Assembly (NCBI GenBank): GCA_018389105.1
Contig: JACATO010001658.1
Location: 310,001-374,000, forward strand
Direction of reading: 5' to 3'
Length of the DNA: 64,000 nt
From: Nautilus pompilius
Lineage: Eukaryota; Mollusca; Cephalopoda; Nautilida; Nautilidae
Shown: positions 36,000 to 50,100 of the stretch, piece by piece
Numbering within the stretch: position 1 is the stretch's first letter
Layout: each line of letters starts with the position of its first letter
The notes under the pieces: generated by a model
Seen by the model: only the letters and a program-made list of their open reading frames with translations
What the model was told of the DNA's origin: nothing
Database searches by the model: none
Program-made: the position numbers and the translations under genes

Positions 36000-36950
36000 C
36001 TGAAGGCATTAGCTGGACAAACTCGGAGCGTCTGAATACGGCGGGTGGGCGCCTCAGGAATCTTCCGGGTATATAAAGGGAGAAAGGCGGCAGTTGTCTG
36101 CCTCAGTCGGAGCAGGGAATCAAATCCAAGGTTGGGGTTGGCGAGGGGAATGATATAGGGTGGAGTTAGTAACGGAAGGATGATGATAATGCTTTGCTTA
36201 CCACACGGTTCGCCAACTGCTGTTCGTCCTTTTTGCGGTGGCCATGAACAGGTTCCGCCTCAGACGGGAATGGCTGAGTACATTCGCAAAATGATGCTAT
36301 TACCCGAATCCCTCTTCTTCTTTTTAAAAAAAAAACAACACCTTGGTATACGTTCCAATTTCGTAGGCAAAACGCTCGCCCCCGCCAACCCTTTCTTCTA
36401 CGGACGCCATGAGGCGCGTGCAGCCGCCTCGTCGCTCGAAACAACCAAGCGTTTCATTGGCTGGTTGGAAAAAAAGGCGAAGAGCTGCGTCACAGCAGCG
36501 TTCCTTGCCAAACTCAAAGTCCGTCCAAATTAAGGGACAGAAATATGTTTTAGGGCAATGGACACGAACGCCTGCGATATATTACAACCTGGCGTTATTT
36601 CACCTATCACTGCTGCGGTTAGGGTTGGTTAACGGGAGGTCGGACCGCCATCAGACCACGTGACACAGTTTAAAAATGGAACCGGCGCCATGTTTCGTTT
36701 TCTGTCTCTCTCTTTTCTCGTATTTCCGCTCGTGCGGGGGCTCACGATTTATAAATGGCGATAAAATCGAGCCCAAGAATATCAAAAAAAAAAAAAAAAC
36801 CAAAAAAAACCCCGAGCAGGTAAAGCCGCTCGCCAGGTAAGACCAAAGCCGAACCCCGCGGAGCGTCGGCATTGCTCGGGTCACGTGGTAATATCGTCAC
36901 AAGAGGGAGAGAGAGAGAGACTCAAAGATGATGTCGGAGGCCGGCTCCTA
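36000..36950 (+). promoter_or_regulatory. CpG-rich promoter-like island with TATA box, initiator and E-boxes
   Basis: CpG-rich block in AT-rich surroundings. Seen in order: GGAATCTTCC at 36057 (heat-shock-element-like GAAnnTTC), TATATAAA at 36070-36077, and an initiator-like TCAGTC at 36103-36108 about 35 bases after the TATA start. ACCACGTGAC lies at 36655-36664 and its exact inverse GTCACGTGGT at 36880-36889. Candidate 5' splice sites GCAG|GTAAAG (36819) and CCAG|GTAAGA (36836) suggest a non-coding first exon on the plus strand. No coding exon is recognised nearby, so the transcript is unknown; it may be a non-coding RNA or a gene with distant exons. Confidence 0.5.
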
Positions 36951-39900
36951 TGATTGATCCCAGGACAGCCTGTACCGTTAAATTCGCAATTTCGTCAATA
37001 AGCGTAACACCTAGAAGAATAATAATAAAATAAATAAGCGTTAATTATTTTTTTCTTTCTTTTCTCCCTTAAAAAAGAGAGAAAATACGTTGGCGAGGTT
37101 AATTTTTCACTCCGGAATTCAGCTAAAATTTCCAGTTTTTTTGTGCACACTGCTTCATTCAGACTTTCTCATTTAATTGACAGAATAAACCACTTGGTAT
37201 CACATATCATCAGAAATATCTGCACCGCCAATTTATTCTCAAGAAATAAAGCCAGAATTTCTGTTCCTCTCCGCACCGTGTGTTGCAGATGTCCAATGAA
37301 GCACCTGGGGCAGCAATTAAGTATTGTCTTGTGGAAATGGTTGCACGTAATTGTAACACTCCATCATTGCAGTTAATTATGAACCAACGGCAAAAACTAG
37401 ATTTCAGCTCATAATCTAATGGTAGAGCTTGTAAATTTAAAAAAAAAAAAAAAAGCATGGTGCAGCTTGATTCTCCTCTTCCTTCTCCACCCCGCCCTCT
37501 ACAAAAGTCCTCCATGGAGATTTTTTTTAACCTATTGTTTTTTTTCTCTTAACCTCAGCCATGGTGACTGGTGGCTGCTGCACCTTATTAAAATATTGCT
37601 AGAAAGCAAAATAAAGTAGACTTCCTTTCCATGTTGGATAGCTTTGTCCCACAGCTACCTTTTCCACCTTCCCCTTAGCTAACCAGCACTTTATTGCAAC
37701 TGATATTGGAGACCTCCCATGCAAGTAAAATCCTTCTGCCAGTGCCTACAAAACAGTAAACATGGCAGCTATGGAAGTGCTTCACGTTCCTCCCCAGATG
37801 ATTTTGTATTTCTCTTCCCCACCCACTGTACCAGAACTCTCAATCCTTGATCTGCAAATGCTGACACCTATTAAATATCCTTAAAATATCCTCTGAGTTA
37901 CTGAATCAATAAGAGTTTTGAAACTCAATTAGATAAATTAGATTTTGCTAATTTTTCAGCCTGGAGAGGAATATTACACTGACATCAGAATTTTCTCCAC
38001 TGAAACTACCCTTGTGATGAATTTTTAGTCTTTTCTATTGGGAGATAATATAGCCATTTTGTGGCCACAAAACTGCAGACAGAATTGGCTTTTGTCCACA
38101 AAATATGAAATCACCCAATGAAAAGCAGTTTTGCCCATTAAATTTACCTAGTTCCAATTCTGTTACCCAATAACAGCAGCATGGTGGCATCTAAGTACAT
38201 AAATAACTAAACATAAACAAGAAAGAAAGAAAATATTTTGGTCATCTACCCAGCATGATCTCCAGATGACAACTAGGGCCTCATAATAAGATGGTGATAA
38301 CAAAGAGAAAACTAATTATTACTGCTCTTATTTAATTCCTTTTGAATGCATGGCGTAATATTTCCGATGTTTTAATGAATAACAACAACAACAGAAATAC
38401 CTGACAGGAGAAACTTATATTCTGACTTTGTTTGTTTATAGTTATTTTATGTTTAGTATATATTTTTTTTCAAATTCTCTGTGAGAATCGTGTGTTCTTA
38501 ACAAGATCATAGGCAATTCAATCTTAAATGATTTTTGAAAAAAAAAGTGGGGTTGGAACAAGAATGTCGCTGCACTTTGATGACCAGAAAGTATAAAGGG
38601 AGACAACTACGACATTTGGCAACTTTTCCAAAAGATGGGCAACTGGAAACCTCTGGCAATGCTAAAAGTTCCTTCTACAACAAAACAAAAAACTCCCAAA
38701 GATTGGGTTTGTGTGTGAAAATTTGGCCAGAAGCCCAACATATCATGGGAAAAGCAAGTATAGCATATCAAATGATGATGTTTTAATCTGAAATTATTTG
38801 TGAATAGAAATGAGATACTGAAAAGAAAGAGGAAATTTGTGTTATGAAAATCCGAATAAAATGTAGAAATCTGTTGTAGATTTGTATAAAATCCACCATC
38901 ACTACCTTTTGATATCCTTTTTTTTTTTTTTAAATATGGAGACAGTGCACAGTTACAGGTAATTTATTTCTTAAAAACAAAATGGTTCCCAGCAGGTGAA
39001 TTTGTTTCAGTATAGAAAATAAGAATTAACACCATGTATTATTTTGTCTATTGAGAACCATTACATGAAAGTTGTGCATTGTCTTTCAAGCTCTCAATCT
39101 TGCTGTTTGTATTGTTTATCTAATGAGCATTTCTGAACAGCATGTATTCTGGTGCTCTGCCAAGGAAGCAGTCAAACTCATTTCTACAAATACACAAATT
39201 CAACATCATTATGTTGCTTTCCAAATTCATCCGATCAACAAAGTCACGAGTTGGTTGGTTGGTTATCTTTGTTTAGTTTTTATTTAACCATATGCAAACT
39301 ATACAGGTACAGGTTAACCTCTGACAATGTCAGGGCAAAGGAAGATTCTATTTATTATTATTAATCATAGCTGGATTCCATTAATCGCTTGAGTGAAAAA
39401 TAAAATTAAAAAATTTTTGAAACCTAAATGTTCTCTTAAGATATCTACTTAAATTAATGAAAATGCAGAAAACTTCCAAGCATTTTTGGGTCATTGGACA
39501 AATATATCAAAACAATTTTAACAAATGCATAGTTTCATGAATTTATTTAATATTGTTATGAAATAGTCTTATTTAAATATTCCATTCTCAAGAAAAAAAC
39601 TGACTAATACTTTCTGATTTGTTTGACTGCAAAAGAAATTTTGGTAAAATAAAAATTATTAATTGATAGGAAAACTTAAGTATCACTCCATGAAATTTCA
39701 CTCATTTGTAGAAATTTACTGAAAATTGTATAAATTGACGTTTAATTTTTACTAACTTTTAAATTTCATGATATAACATTTTTAAAATTTTCATTTCCGC
39801 AGTGCAGAAACTCTCTCTTCCTTTAACTTTAAAATGACTGGAAAAAATCCTCTCTGTACAAGAGTAAGGAAAATATGGTACAAGGAATGTACGTTTTATC

Positions 39901-41330
39901 TTGGTTTTGTAGGTGTTTTGGAATGTCAGTTGTTTATGACAGTAACCTTGATCCTTTATTCAGCAGCTAATCGTTGTTAGGAAGGTTGTGTGAGACTTAG
40001 GGAGAGATACCACCAATACCATGAAAAATTCTGATTATACACGGAACTCACAAAGAAAACCCTGTAGATCCAGCTTTGCTTGTTTGAGAATATCGGATTA
40101 GATTCGTACACCATACTTTTAATAAACTATGTATAGTGGGCAGCCAGAATTTAATATTTATTGGAGATATGGATTCTTCTTGCCTTTCTCTAGCTGTACA
40201 TCTGGGTCTTTCTCAGTCAAACACTCAACAGGAAGGCAGGCATTAGTTAACCCTTTACTTGCCTCATTAACCCAGTGATCTGTAGGTTGACTAGGGTATT
40301 GGAGCCCCCTTTCATTCATTCCATAGAATCATGGCAGATAGGCATTTTATAACATGAGCTACTCTTGGTTCCTATCTTTTTAGGCTACAATGATTGCGTG
40401 CTGCGATTGATTTATCTAGATTTAGTTTTGTTTGAAAGATGAATCAGGAATCGTGTTCTGGTGATAATAAACTTGATAATGAAGTCACTAAACAGAACAA
40501 ATAGGCTTACTTTTAATTACAGACGAATGCAGCTAAACATTTTATTCTTTTCTTTGATCAGGGGAAGCTGACTCCAGCAATTCTAAACATCATCAGTTTT
40601 ATTGCAACCACTGTTTGTCTAATAATGAGGATGTAATCTGTGTTATTCTAATTTTCAGTATTATACTGGATGCCAATTTCTTAGTTGGTTCTTCGTTGCG
40701 TTTCAACCTAATTCACTGAATGCATATAAGGAATTTAGTTTCTTTACATGCTTGAGAATGATTCAAACATTGAAGACAAAAATCTCTGTGGTAGATTTAA
40801 ATTTTACTTCTCCAATGGATGATAAATATAGAGAAAATTATTCTTGGTACAGAAATTACACTTTCAAATATCCCCAAAATGGATATATAATGATAGGTTT
40901 TTGTTACTCAGGGGTAAAAATTTGGACCTGATTCTAGAATGCAGTGCAGGCAGATTATGCATGTCCTTTTTTTGTATAGAAGATTCCTATTTTAAAAAAA
41001 AATAATAAAAAAATAAATCCCACATATTTAAGAAAAAAATCCCAGAAATTTTGATTTAATCTTAATATGATATTTATTATATTTATTGCTTAGTAAAAAT
41101 AAAACCGAAATATGTAAATAAAAAAGAGCATTCCCCAATTAAAAAAGGAAAGGAATTTAACATTCCAAGGGGTGCACTGTTAAATATATTGTACGCCATT
41201 TGAATTCTACAGAATCTAAATTATTTTTATTAAAAGAAATTAATACAAGCAATAACTTTTTTCTATAATAATAAAAGAAAAAAATCAATAAAAACAAAAC
41301 ACCAGTTTCATGTTTTCTGGGATTCAACTG
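36951..41330. other. AT-rich spacer between promoter-like island and TCF/LEF 3' region
   Basis: No exon is recognised. The open frame at 38535-38786 (83 codons) has ordinary composition but no flanking splice signals that I trust. A TTAACCCTTTACTTGCC motif at about 40249 resembles a piggyBac-type end without a visible partner. Confidence 0.45.
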
Positions 41331-44106
41331 AAAGTTTATTACAGAACACCAGGATGCAGGTAACATATAAATACACAGCAATAGGAAAATGGCGGTTGAC
41401 AGACCAGAAGTTGACTGAGTTCTTCTTGGCTGGTGTCGAGACACAAAACTAAGTGTAGACAACTACGTACAAACAAATGACAAACTCCACAGTAACCCAG
41501 TAGTAGATGACGTTGTTACTTAAAAGTCTATAAAATGGTTCATGGTTAGCTACTAAATGGATCAAAATAGAGTAGATAATTTATGCAAAAACCTACCTAT
41601 AACCCCCAACTAATCTACATATCATTAATATATAGTTGAACATTTTCTTCCCTCTACTTTAAAGAGATTGGCCTGGTAATTACTAATAACTTTTATTTTT
41701 TGGCCAGAATTATAACACTAAAACAATTATGATATAACAATAGATTTAAGACTGTTTCCTTAACAACTTCCTACTTGTACTTAACACCATGCCTATAAAA
41801 CAACTCTCTTCTGTTTATAAATTAGTATTCCACTTTTAGATGAAACATTTATTTTTCTTTTGAAAATACCATTATCACATTCAGTGTTTGCGTGAGATTG
41901 ACAAAGATACCCTAAAGTTTCAAAATCAAACAACAGATCCACTGCTTCATCAGAAGAAGATAAATATATAAATAAATAACCAAGTGACAGAAAAGCGATT
42001 AATATTTGCTTAAATATATACAGTATTTTTTTTTTCTTTTTAAGGGTTTTAAAAATATCATTTGATTGCATTATCCTTAAGAATGCTAGTCTTCAGTCTG
42101 AAATATTTAAAAAAAAAAAAAAAAAGAGTTTAAGCTTTTCAAATGACACTATACTCTATTATTATTATTATTATTTTTCATGTAATAAATGATACTTATG
42201 TCAGGCTTCAAGAAATAACCTGTTTGACCTTGTGTCAAATTTCCTACAAAACATACGGCAGCCAAACTTTACCAAATGGCGGCTTCTATCCTTTTCCCAA
42301 ACTTTCATTTTTTTTTTTTTTTTTTAAATCTCCAATTTTATCAAACATTTTTGAAAAGAAAAGAAATAGAAAACACCCCAAATGATGATTGTTAAAATTC
42401 CTGGAAATTCCGTGGTAATGTTCCGTCTGGGCTTTTAAATATTTGAACGAATTAATTAAACTGTCGGAAAAGTTGCTGGGAAAATTGTAAACTGAAATTA
42501 GTTTTTTTTTTTTTTTTAATGCAAATTCGCCGATCTCTGCTTCAAAACCAGAAAGAAAGAGAAACCTCAGCTACAGTTAAGTATAGGAGAGGCTGCTACT
42601 TGAACAAGAACCAGATTATGCCTACACGTCTTGCTTCATCAGAGAGAGTTTCCATGCACTAAGATATCATTGCCGCAACAGAACTCTGGTACAATTCCCT
42701 CTATGGACAAAGTGGACTGACTGATTATTACTACTCCAGCAGTTCGGGAAGTGCAACTTCTCTCATGATGCTAGATATTCTTGTTTTTGTATCCATTAAT
42801 ACAAGAAAAAAACTACAATTCTGACCAGTAAAGAATAAAACGTTTCATGGAAATTACCGAAAATGGAGAACAATTTTTATCATCTTAAAAAGTAAAAGGA
42901 AATCAAAAAAAAAAAAAAGAAAAAAAAACAAATAAGCATCAACAGGATTAACCAGAACTAATCTGATTCCAAATTCAATAAGCTACCAACATTTATTGCT
43001 AGTGAAGAGTTTATGGGTTGGTACTAATGGGATCATCCACTGTCAACTGGTCCCACCTGCAGGGACAGACCATTCTGAGAAAGGCAAAGACTAGAGCAAT
43101 AGATCAAACTATGTAAAACAAATTGATATTAAAGTAAAAAAGAAAAACTTTATCTAATGGGAATAAGTCAAATATATATGTATATATGTATATATATATA
43201 TATATATATACCGAAAAACTGTAAGAAGTTTTGGCTTTATGAGAGGTAGGGAAATGAAGAATTTAAAAAAGAGAGAAAGTAAACGTTTTCATATCTGATT
43301 TTCGAGAGGAAATTACAAGTCCTGAAAACACTGATTAGTTTTCTTGGCGAAAACCGAATAGGTGAACAAGGCTGAAGAATCAAACTGCGACGATCTGGCC
43401 GTCAAATTTTGCACTTGGAAAAGGGACGAAAACCTGCAAGCATCCGCAACCAGAGTTGAAAGACAGACGTCGTCCCTGACATATAACAAGTCAACACTAA
43501 TTATGCAGAGAAATTACCGCCCACCCCAACATAATCAGCAAATAATTAAAAGTAAAATCTGTCTTATTAGATTATTTTAAGAAAAAAAAAATTTCTATCA
43601 CCTTTAGTGGGCTAGTTAGGGGCCCACCCCAACCAACGATAATTATTTAAAAAACAAAAACAAACAAAAAAAATCCATCCCAGAACCAGTTTTACAGCCA
43701 TTCGGGAGTCTTGGCCTTTAATGTCATAGACACACAACTTTGTAGGTGTGTAACTCGACTAAGACAGGAGTGCCAAACTGCGCACCGGAGAGTTCTCCGA
43801 CTTGACATTCCTAGTTTAGGAAGAGTTACCTGCCAATGTGTTACCTACACATGGCTGCTAGTATATGACCATTAAACGGGTTGCTCCACAGTAACAGGTT
43901 ACCGATGGGTCTGTGTCATTTAAACATTTGTCTTGTATGAGGAGGAAGGAAAAAAAAAAAAACAAAAAAAAAATTGGGGGTCTGGAATTACATAACTGAA
44001 CATTAAAAACTGTACATAGGATAACATCAAACACCTAGCCCTGCCTGACACACTGCAAATCTTCCCTTTATAAATGTAATGCCATAAAAGACCCCAAGAA
44101 TTGTGA

Positions 44107-44108
<2 letters not shown>

Positions 44109-44148
<40 letters not shown>
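44109..44148. repeat. (ATT)n microsatellite
   Basis: Uninterrupted ATT trinucleotide repeat of about 13 copies. Confidence 0.95.
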
Positions 44149-47100
44149 CTTACAGTATTTCCCACATGCACTAGTCATGTGCATGCTTAACATACAAGGT
44201 ACTGAATGAATCATTCTCCGCAAAAACTTTTTTAACTTTAAAAAAAATTGAAACAATATACATACATATATATGTGTGTATATATATATATATTTAATAT
44301 TACTTTAAAAAAATTTTTTTTAGAGACACTGGATGTGAAATAGTCTTGTTAAAATCCATAATCAACAGCAGTCTACTGTAAATTTTTACTACATTCAAGT
44401 GTAACAAAGCATGCAGATCGCACTCACGTTGCCTTCCCTCTTAACAAGTGCGACTGGCTGAATGATGTCTATTTCAGATTGTCATCCATCTTCATTTTTC
44501 AGCAGAATGTTGTGACAAAGGGACCCCTGGTCACTGAGACAGGACACATTGGGACCACCCGCAAGTACTAATTACCAAAATCATAAGTCTGTGGGGGGGC
44601 CAGGCCTGAAATACACCAGCAGTTATGCTGTAGCAATGACAATTCATTATTGTATTGTCCTACACACTTCTTTTAAAGTCTACGATAGTTGATATTCAAG
44701 GCACATAAAAAAATAAAAGAAACTGAAATCACTGTTCCTTACGCCTAATAGTCAAATATCTTAAAGAATGTACACAGAATTTCCTCAATTCTACTGATGT
44801 TCCAAACATTTCTCTCTCTAAATACAGATACGGAGAGTTTGAAATGCATTGAAAAAATTCAATAACAAAAAAATCAAGCTAGAGATGAGAAGAAATAACA
44901 GAAAACCAGTAATTTAAAACAAAACAAACAAACAAACAAACAAAAAAAAACAATGGTGGTGACAATAGGAAGAGTTTTGTTATATAACATCTAGAAAGGT
45001 GTGGGTGGGTGTGTGCGTGCGTGAAAAAACCAACAGATTTACCAAGAGGTTTTCTCGTAAAAACTATACGAGTATGGTTCATATTCTATCAGAACTAAGT
45101 ATTTGCTCAAAGGGTACCTGTTTTACAGAACTAGTGGGGGGGGGGATGGAAAAAAAAAACAAATTACATTATAGCACAAAAACATGATGAGAATTAAAAA
45201 AAGAAGAAATACATGGAGGCTATGTTTCTGCCTTATCTGGTCTATAGTGACGATGCCGAGAATGCAATGACTTTTTGAGCCAGCACAATCTGTAAACAAA
45301 GAACTGGGTTTCAGCAATTGCTTAACAATGGTGTGACAGTATTTACTTTATATCCAAGACTGATCTTTAGTGAATTAACTGGTGCAAAGTGAACAGGCTC
45401 CAAGTCTTATATATCTTGGATTAAGTCTAAAATCTCTGAAATAAAATTATGCAAAAGAAAAGGCTTAAATCTTTATTCATTTCACTATACAAAACGCTAT
45501 GCTTTTTCACTTACCCCCCCCCCTAAAAGTGGAAAATCGATATCTCATGGCCAAAGCTTTCTGGTGGACTATGCTGCTGTTAGAAACTGATTGCGAGTAA
45601 ATTTCAATAAACTGTCCTGCAACAGAGAAATACATAACATTCAGGGTCCACATTGTATCTGCAGTTAGATACAAAATACATTCAATAACTCCAAAAAAAT
45701 TTGTGACCATTCTTCTTTTGCAGACAAAACCATCCAAAAGAGGGGCACCATGAAGTTTAGAGATTATTAAAGGTGTTTATTTGCCCGTAAAAACCAAATT
45801 TATATACATAACTTTGTCAGAAAGCCAACATTTTTGCCAAACAGTATTTTCCCACCTCCCAGCTAAACATATGAGCATTTAATGTACTTACTAACCTAAT
45901 CTAAGTGTTGAGGTACCTGCCAGCTACATTTAACCACAAAGTTGCTGAAGATGCAATGTAAAGGGTATGAAAACTAAATGTTCACTTAATTCCATTTTTC
46001 AGAGTATCTATGTACTACTAAAATAAGGCTTAACTATTTACGAGTTGGAAAACCTACACTACAGTTCATCACATCTGGTCCCTCATAAAAGGGGCCAAAT
46101 TGTTAAAATCACAATGGCAGACTCATGAAATGATTAGTTCTTTGCTGGTGGATTTCATATAGTACATTGTTATATTCTCAGATGTACAGGAAAAGTCTCC
46201 AGACATGGAAAAAAAAAATCATTAACACTCAGGAAAAGATCGATAAAAGGATTTCTCTTGAAAGGAAACAAATAAATTTGGCTTGAAAGGGTAAAGCCCC
46301 AAATGGAAAAACCAAAAGCACTGAAAATTTGATGTCACCATAGGGCGATACATTAGTGTCCATTTTACAGATGTTTCACACTTGTCTATAGTAATTTTTA
46401 AAGCTGCTTGCAGAGACTACTTGTATTTTTGGGCTATGCATTTCTTAAAAGTAGACTCGCCGTGGCAGGTGCTATTGCATGTTTTCTCTACCATCCAGTG
46501 CTACTTAGCAGAACAGAAGTTTAGTGCTGGATCCATCTCATCATCTGCAACACTGAAACAGTTCCATTAAATTTTTAAAATAAAATTTCTGAGATCATCC
46601 CATCTCCAAGACATTCCTCAAGACAAAGAACAGTGTTCACTGTTTTAATTCTAAGTTCCACTAGATGATCTTGTGGGGTGTTAAATGTCCAAAACCGACT
46701 TAACTCTCAGTAACTTCATACATATGCACAAGCTTATGATGTTTCAAATAAAGGTGGTCTTTATGATTAAATGAAATAATAATCTGAAGAAAAACAATAG
46801 AATGAGGCTAGTACTAGCAAATAGCCGAAGCATCACAAAATACTTTCCTTAGTGTGTAATCTGATATTGTCCTGGTTCTCTGTTATTATTAATACTACTA
46901 TCATCATCCATGGCCGCTCTGATTTCCTCTCATACTGAAACAACATGGTGTCAGGTCCTGAATTTTACAGTTATACCAGGGACATTTCAAAACAAACATG
47001 GACCATTTCAGCAATGCTAAGTTCCATTTGAATGTCCCTTTTGTTCTATCAAGGATTTAATAAATTTCAAAAAGTTTTTGCTCTTGCACTATTTGACCAG

Positions 47101-50100
47101 TAAATTTATTATAAAATCTAGGTAAACATATTAAATCTTTTTTTTTTTTTTTTAATGGCAAGAAACAAAAAAATCTCCATTTATCAATGAAGAGTTTAAT
47201 TAACATATGTATTATATAAAATCAGAATTTATGCAAAGTAGGAGAATAAATGTATAATATGGTGCTGGTAGTCTAAGAGTTTTCCTGTTGTTAAAAATAT
47301 ATAACTTAGAAACAGTTTTGTTTTCAAGTTGTCTCCTTTGTTATGAATTATAACAAAAAAAAAGTAGTAAGGAGTAAATAAGATTTTACATACAACCTAA
47401 AACAAAGATGAAAACCAAAACAGGAGACATTTATCTGATATTACGTCTTTAACATCTCTACAGCGGTGTTGGGCGAACTGGGAGTTGAAACAATATACTG
47501 TAGTATTTGTAAAGTTTTGTGTTTCTTATTATTGGCCACGATGCTCTCTCTCAAACCTTTTTAAGAGAGAGAGAATGAGATGGCAGACAAGTTAACCCTT
47601 TGACTGCTATCGCTATCAAATTTAAGGATACACACTTTTCATCCTTAAAAAAGACCAATAAAACAGCTGCTGTAAGTAATGTTCTGGTAAAAAATAAAAC
47701 GGTTAACAGGTAAACTCTTTTTGGCAATTTCAGGAGTTAAACATTTGAAAAGAAAAAATTTACTGAAACAGCAAAGACTATTGTAGACAGAAGTTATATG
47801 CTGAAATGTAACAGGTATTTCAATACCTGAAGCTGCTTAAGAGTGCTTTTCCTCTCTCCTATTTCTCACCAAAATAGTTTTACAAATTAGGTTTATGAGC
47901 TTCTCTGAGTCTAGTAATGAAAACCTGAACAAGATAGGGCATAGAATTTGAGGGAAAACTTCCCATTCAAAGAACAAAAACATCTGTGAGAGAGAGAGAG
48001 AGAAAGGAAGGAGAGAGATGGCTGTAAGTTGGACACGGGAAAGTTTTACCACACATCTTTGTGTCAAAATGCAGACGACTAAGAACTAGGAATTTGTTAC
48101 TGTATGCAGGATTGAATAAAATTAACCAAGGAAATTTATTTTAAATACTGTAATAAGAGCATGTGTCATAAATGGAAACAAAGAAATTCAAAGTTTTACC
48201 GTTGTGGGTCCAAACTGCTTACCACATATCAGTTAACTGAAGCTAAGATCATAAACTGTGACTTTATTACCATTTGTAACTGAGATTGGTTCCCACCTGC
48301 TGTTTAGTTTACGTGTTGAAAAAAATTAAAAGCTAACAGCAACAAAAACTTTACCATGCTTTGAAAGAATCTTCCACTTTTCTGAATGCTTCATCTGTTT
48401 TCCTATATGCGTGAACATTTCTAATCTTTAGAAAGAAAAAAGTTACACTTCTTAAGTACTAAACTTGATCTTAATAATAATTGATACTGGCAATGTGATT
48501 TAAATCAGCGTTTTTTTTTTTTTTTTTTTAGAAGTTAGTTGGACCAACTATTTAAATAGATGGTGTCCTTTGTTATTCCCATCACCTTAGGGCACATTGG
48601 ATTTGAATAATGAAACATGCTCAACTGATTCTATTGATACTGGTAGAAAATGGTTTTGTATAACACTTAAAAAAAAAAATAGCGTTTCTAACCTTGGGCC
48701 CAGGGTGATCCAAACTCTGAAAAGCCATGCCATATGAAGTTGAAGTATTAGTTAAGGAAAAAAATCATCCGTCAAGGTTACAAGATTCAGCTGTTAAGTT
48801 GTATGAAAGGAAAGTTTGAGAGAGAGAGAGAGATGCAATTGTCGGGGTCAGAGATGCTGGAAACAAGTGGCACTCTTCATTACACTTGCTTATGTACTGA
48901 CCTGTATGGACATTGGTTAATTCTCTCCAGGATAAACCACCAGTTGGATTTAATGTTGGGTAAAGCCATACAAATTCTTAGCTGAAAAAATTCCTCATTT
49001 TTGTTTGTAAAATTTGCCTCTCACTTTTCTTTTTTATTATTTAAAAAAAAACAAAAAAAAAAACTCTCTTGACCACTTTTTATACTGCTACTGTTACTTT
49101 CAAAACCCCATATCTCCAATTACTGGGATTATCCAAGGTAGTGTTGAATGAACTCTTGGCTGCATTGACTTGGCCAAGACAGAGAAACAGTAGAAATCAT
49201 TACAGGCTGAATTAAAGCTGGGAAAAACAAAAACAATTTATATGTTCAGGTCCTGCACCTTTTTTGCCACACCAATACCCATGCCCATATTTACCTCATT
49301 GGTACTTTGCACTTCTCTCATATTTCTGATTAGAAGAGAAAATAATAATAATTTTTTGGCAACCAAGTCTTTAAATTAAAAAAACAAACAAACAAGCAAC
49401 CAAATTTTACATTTAATTCCTTAAATAGTGATCTCTTAGATTAATTTCATAATTAAATAATTCTGAATGGTTTTCATGTGGTACTTATAATCTTAAATAA
49501 ACCACATAGAGTTAATGGTTGTGTCAAATAAAATCTCAGTGAGTTCGGTTTAGATTAGTAGTACAAAGTAAATTCACATTATTTCATTACATTTTATTAA
49601 AAAAGAAATATTGTTGTATATAGAAGTTTAAAATGTTAGAAACAACAGAAAAGAAAGTTTAAGCACAAAGATTAAGATTGATGATCTAATTATTATGAAC
49701 ATTTCATTCTAGTGTTAATATGACTGAAAGATTCAGAACGACATCTTTCCATTTATACTAACAGTTGCACTATCTGCCTCAAGCGACTGAAAACAGTCAC
49801 AAAAATTTTTTAAGAAACCAAGATAGCTGTAGATTTCCTCCTTGCCTTTCATAGTTCTATAATATACTATCATACAAACTCTGGCCATGAACATCTGAAC
49901 ACAATCTAGCTGATTTAATAAAGAACAGACTATGTAAGACCTGACGGTGATACTAGGGAATCTCTGATCAATGCTTCCATGGTTAATGTATGCAGACTCG
50001 TGCCAATAGGTATGTTAACATGACAGTGAAGGGAATCAGTGTAACCATGGTAACAAAGATACGACAAACAGACAGAGAATCTTTTCGCTGACTTTGTATG

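Noticed and set aside
38535-38786. 83-codon frame as a possible exon of the orphan-promoter transcript
   Set aside because: No convincing acceptor or donor and no recognisable motif; kept only as a possibility for RNA evidence.
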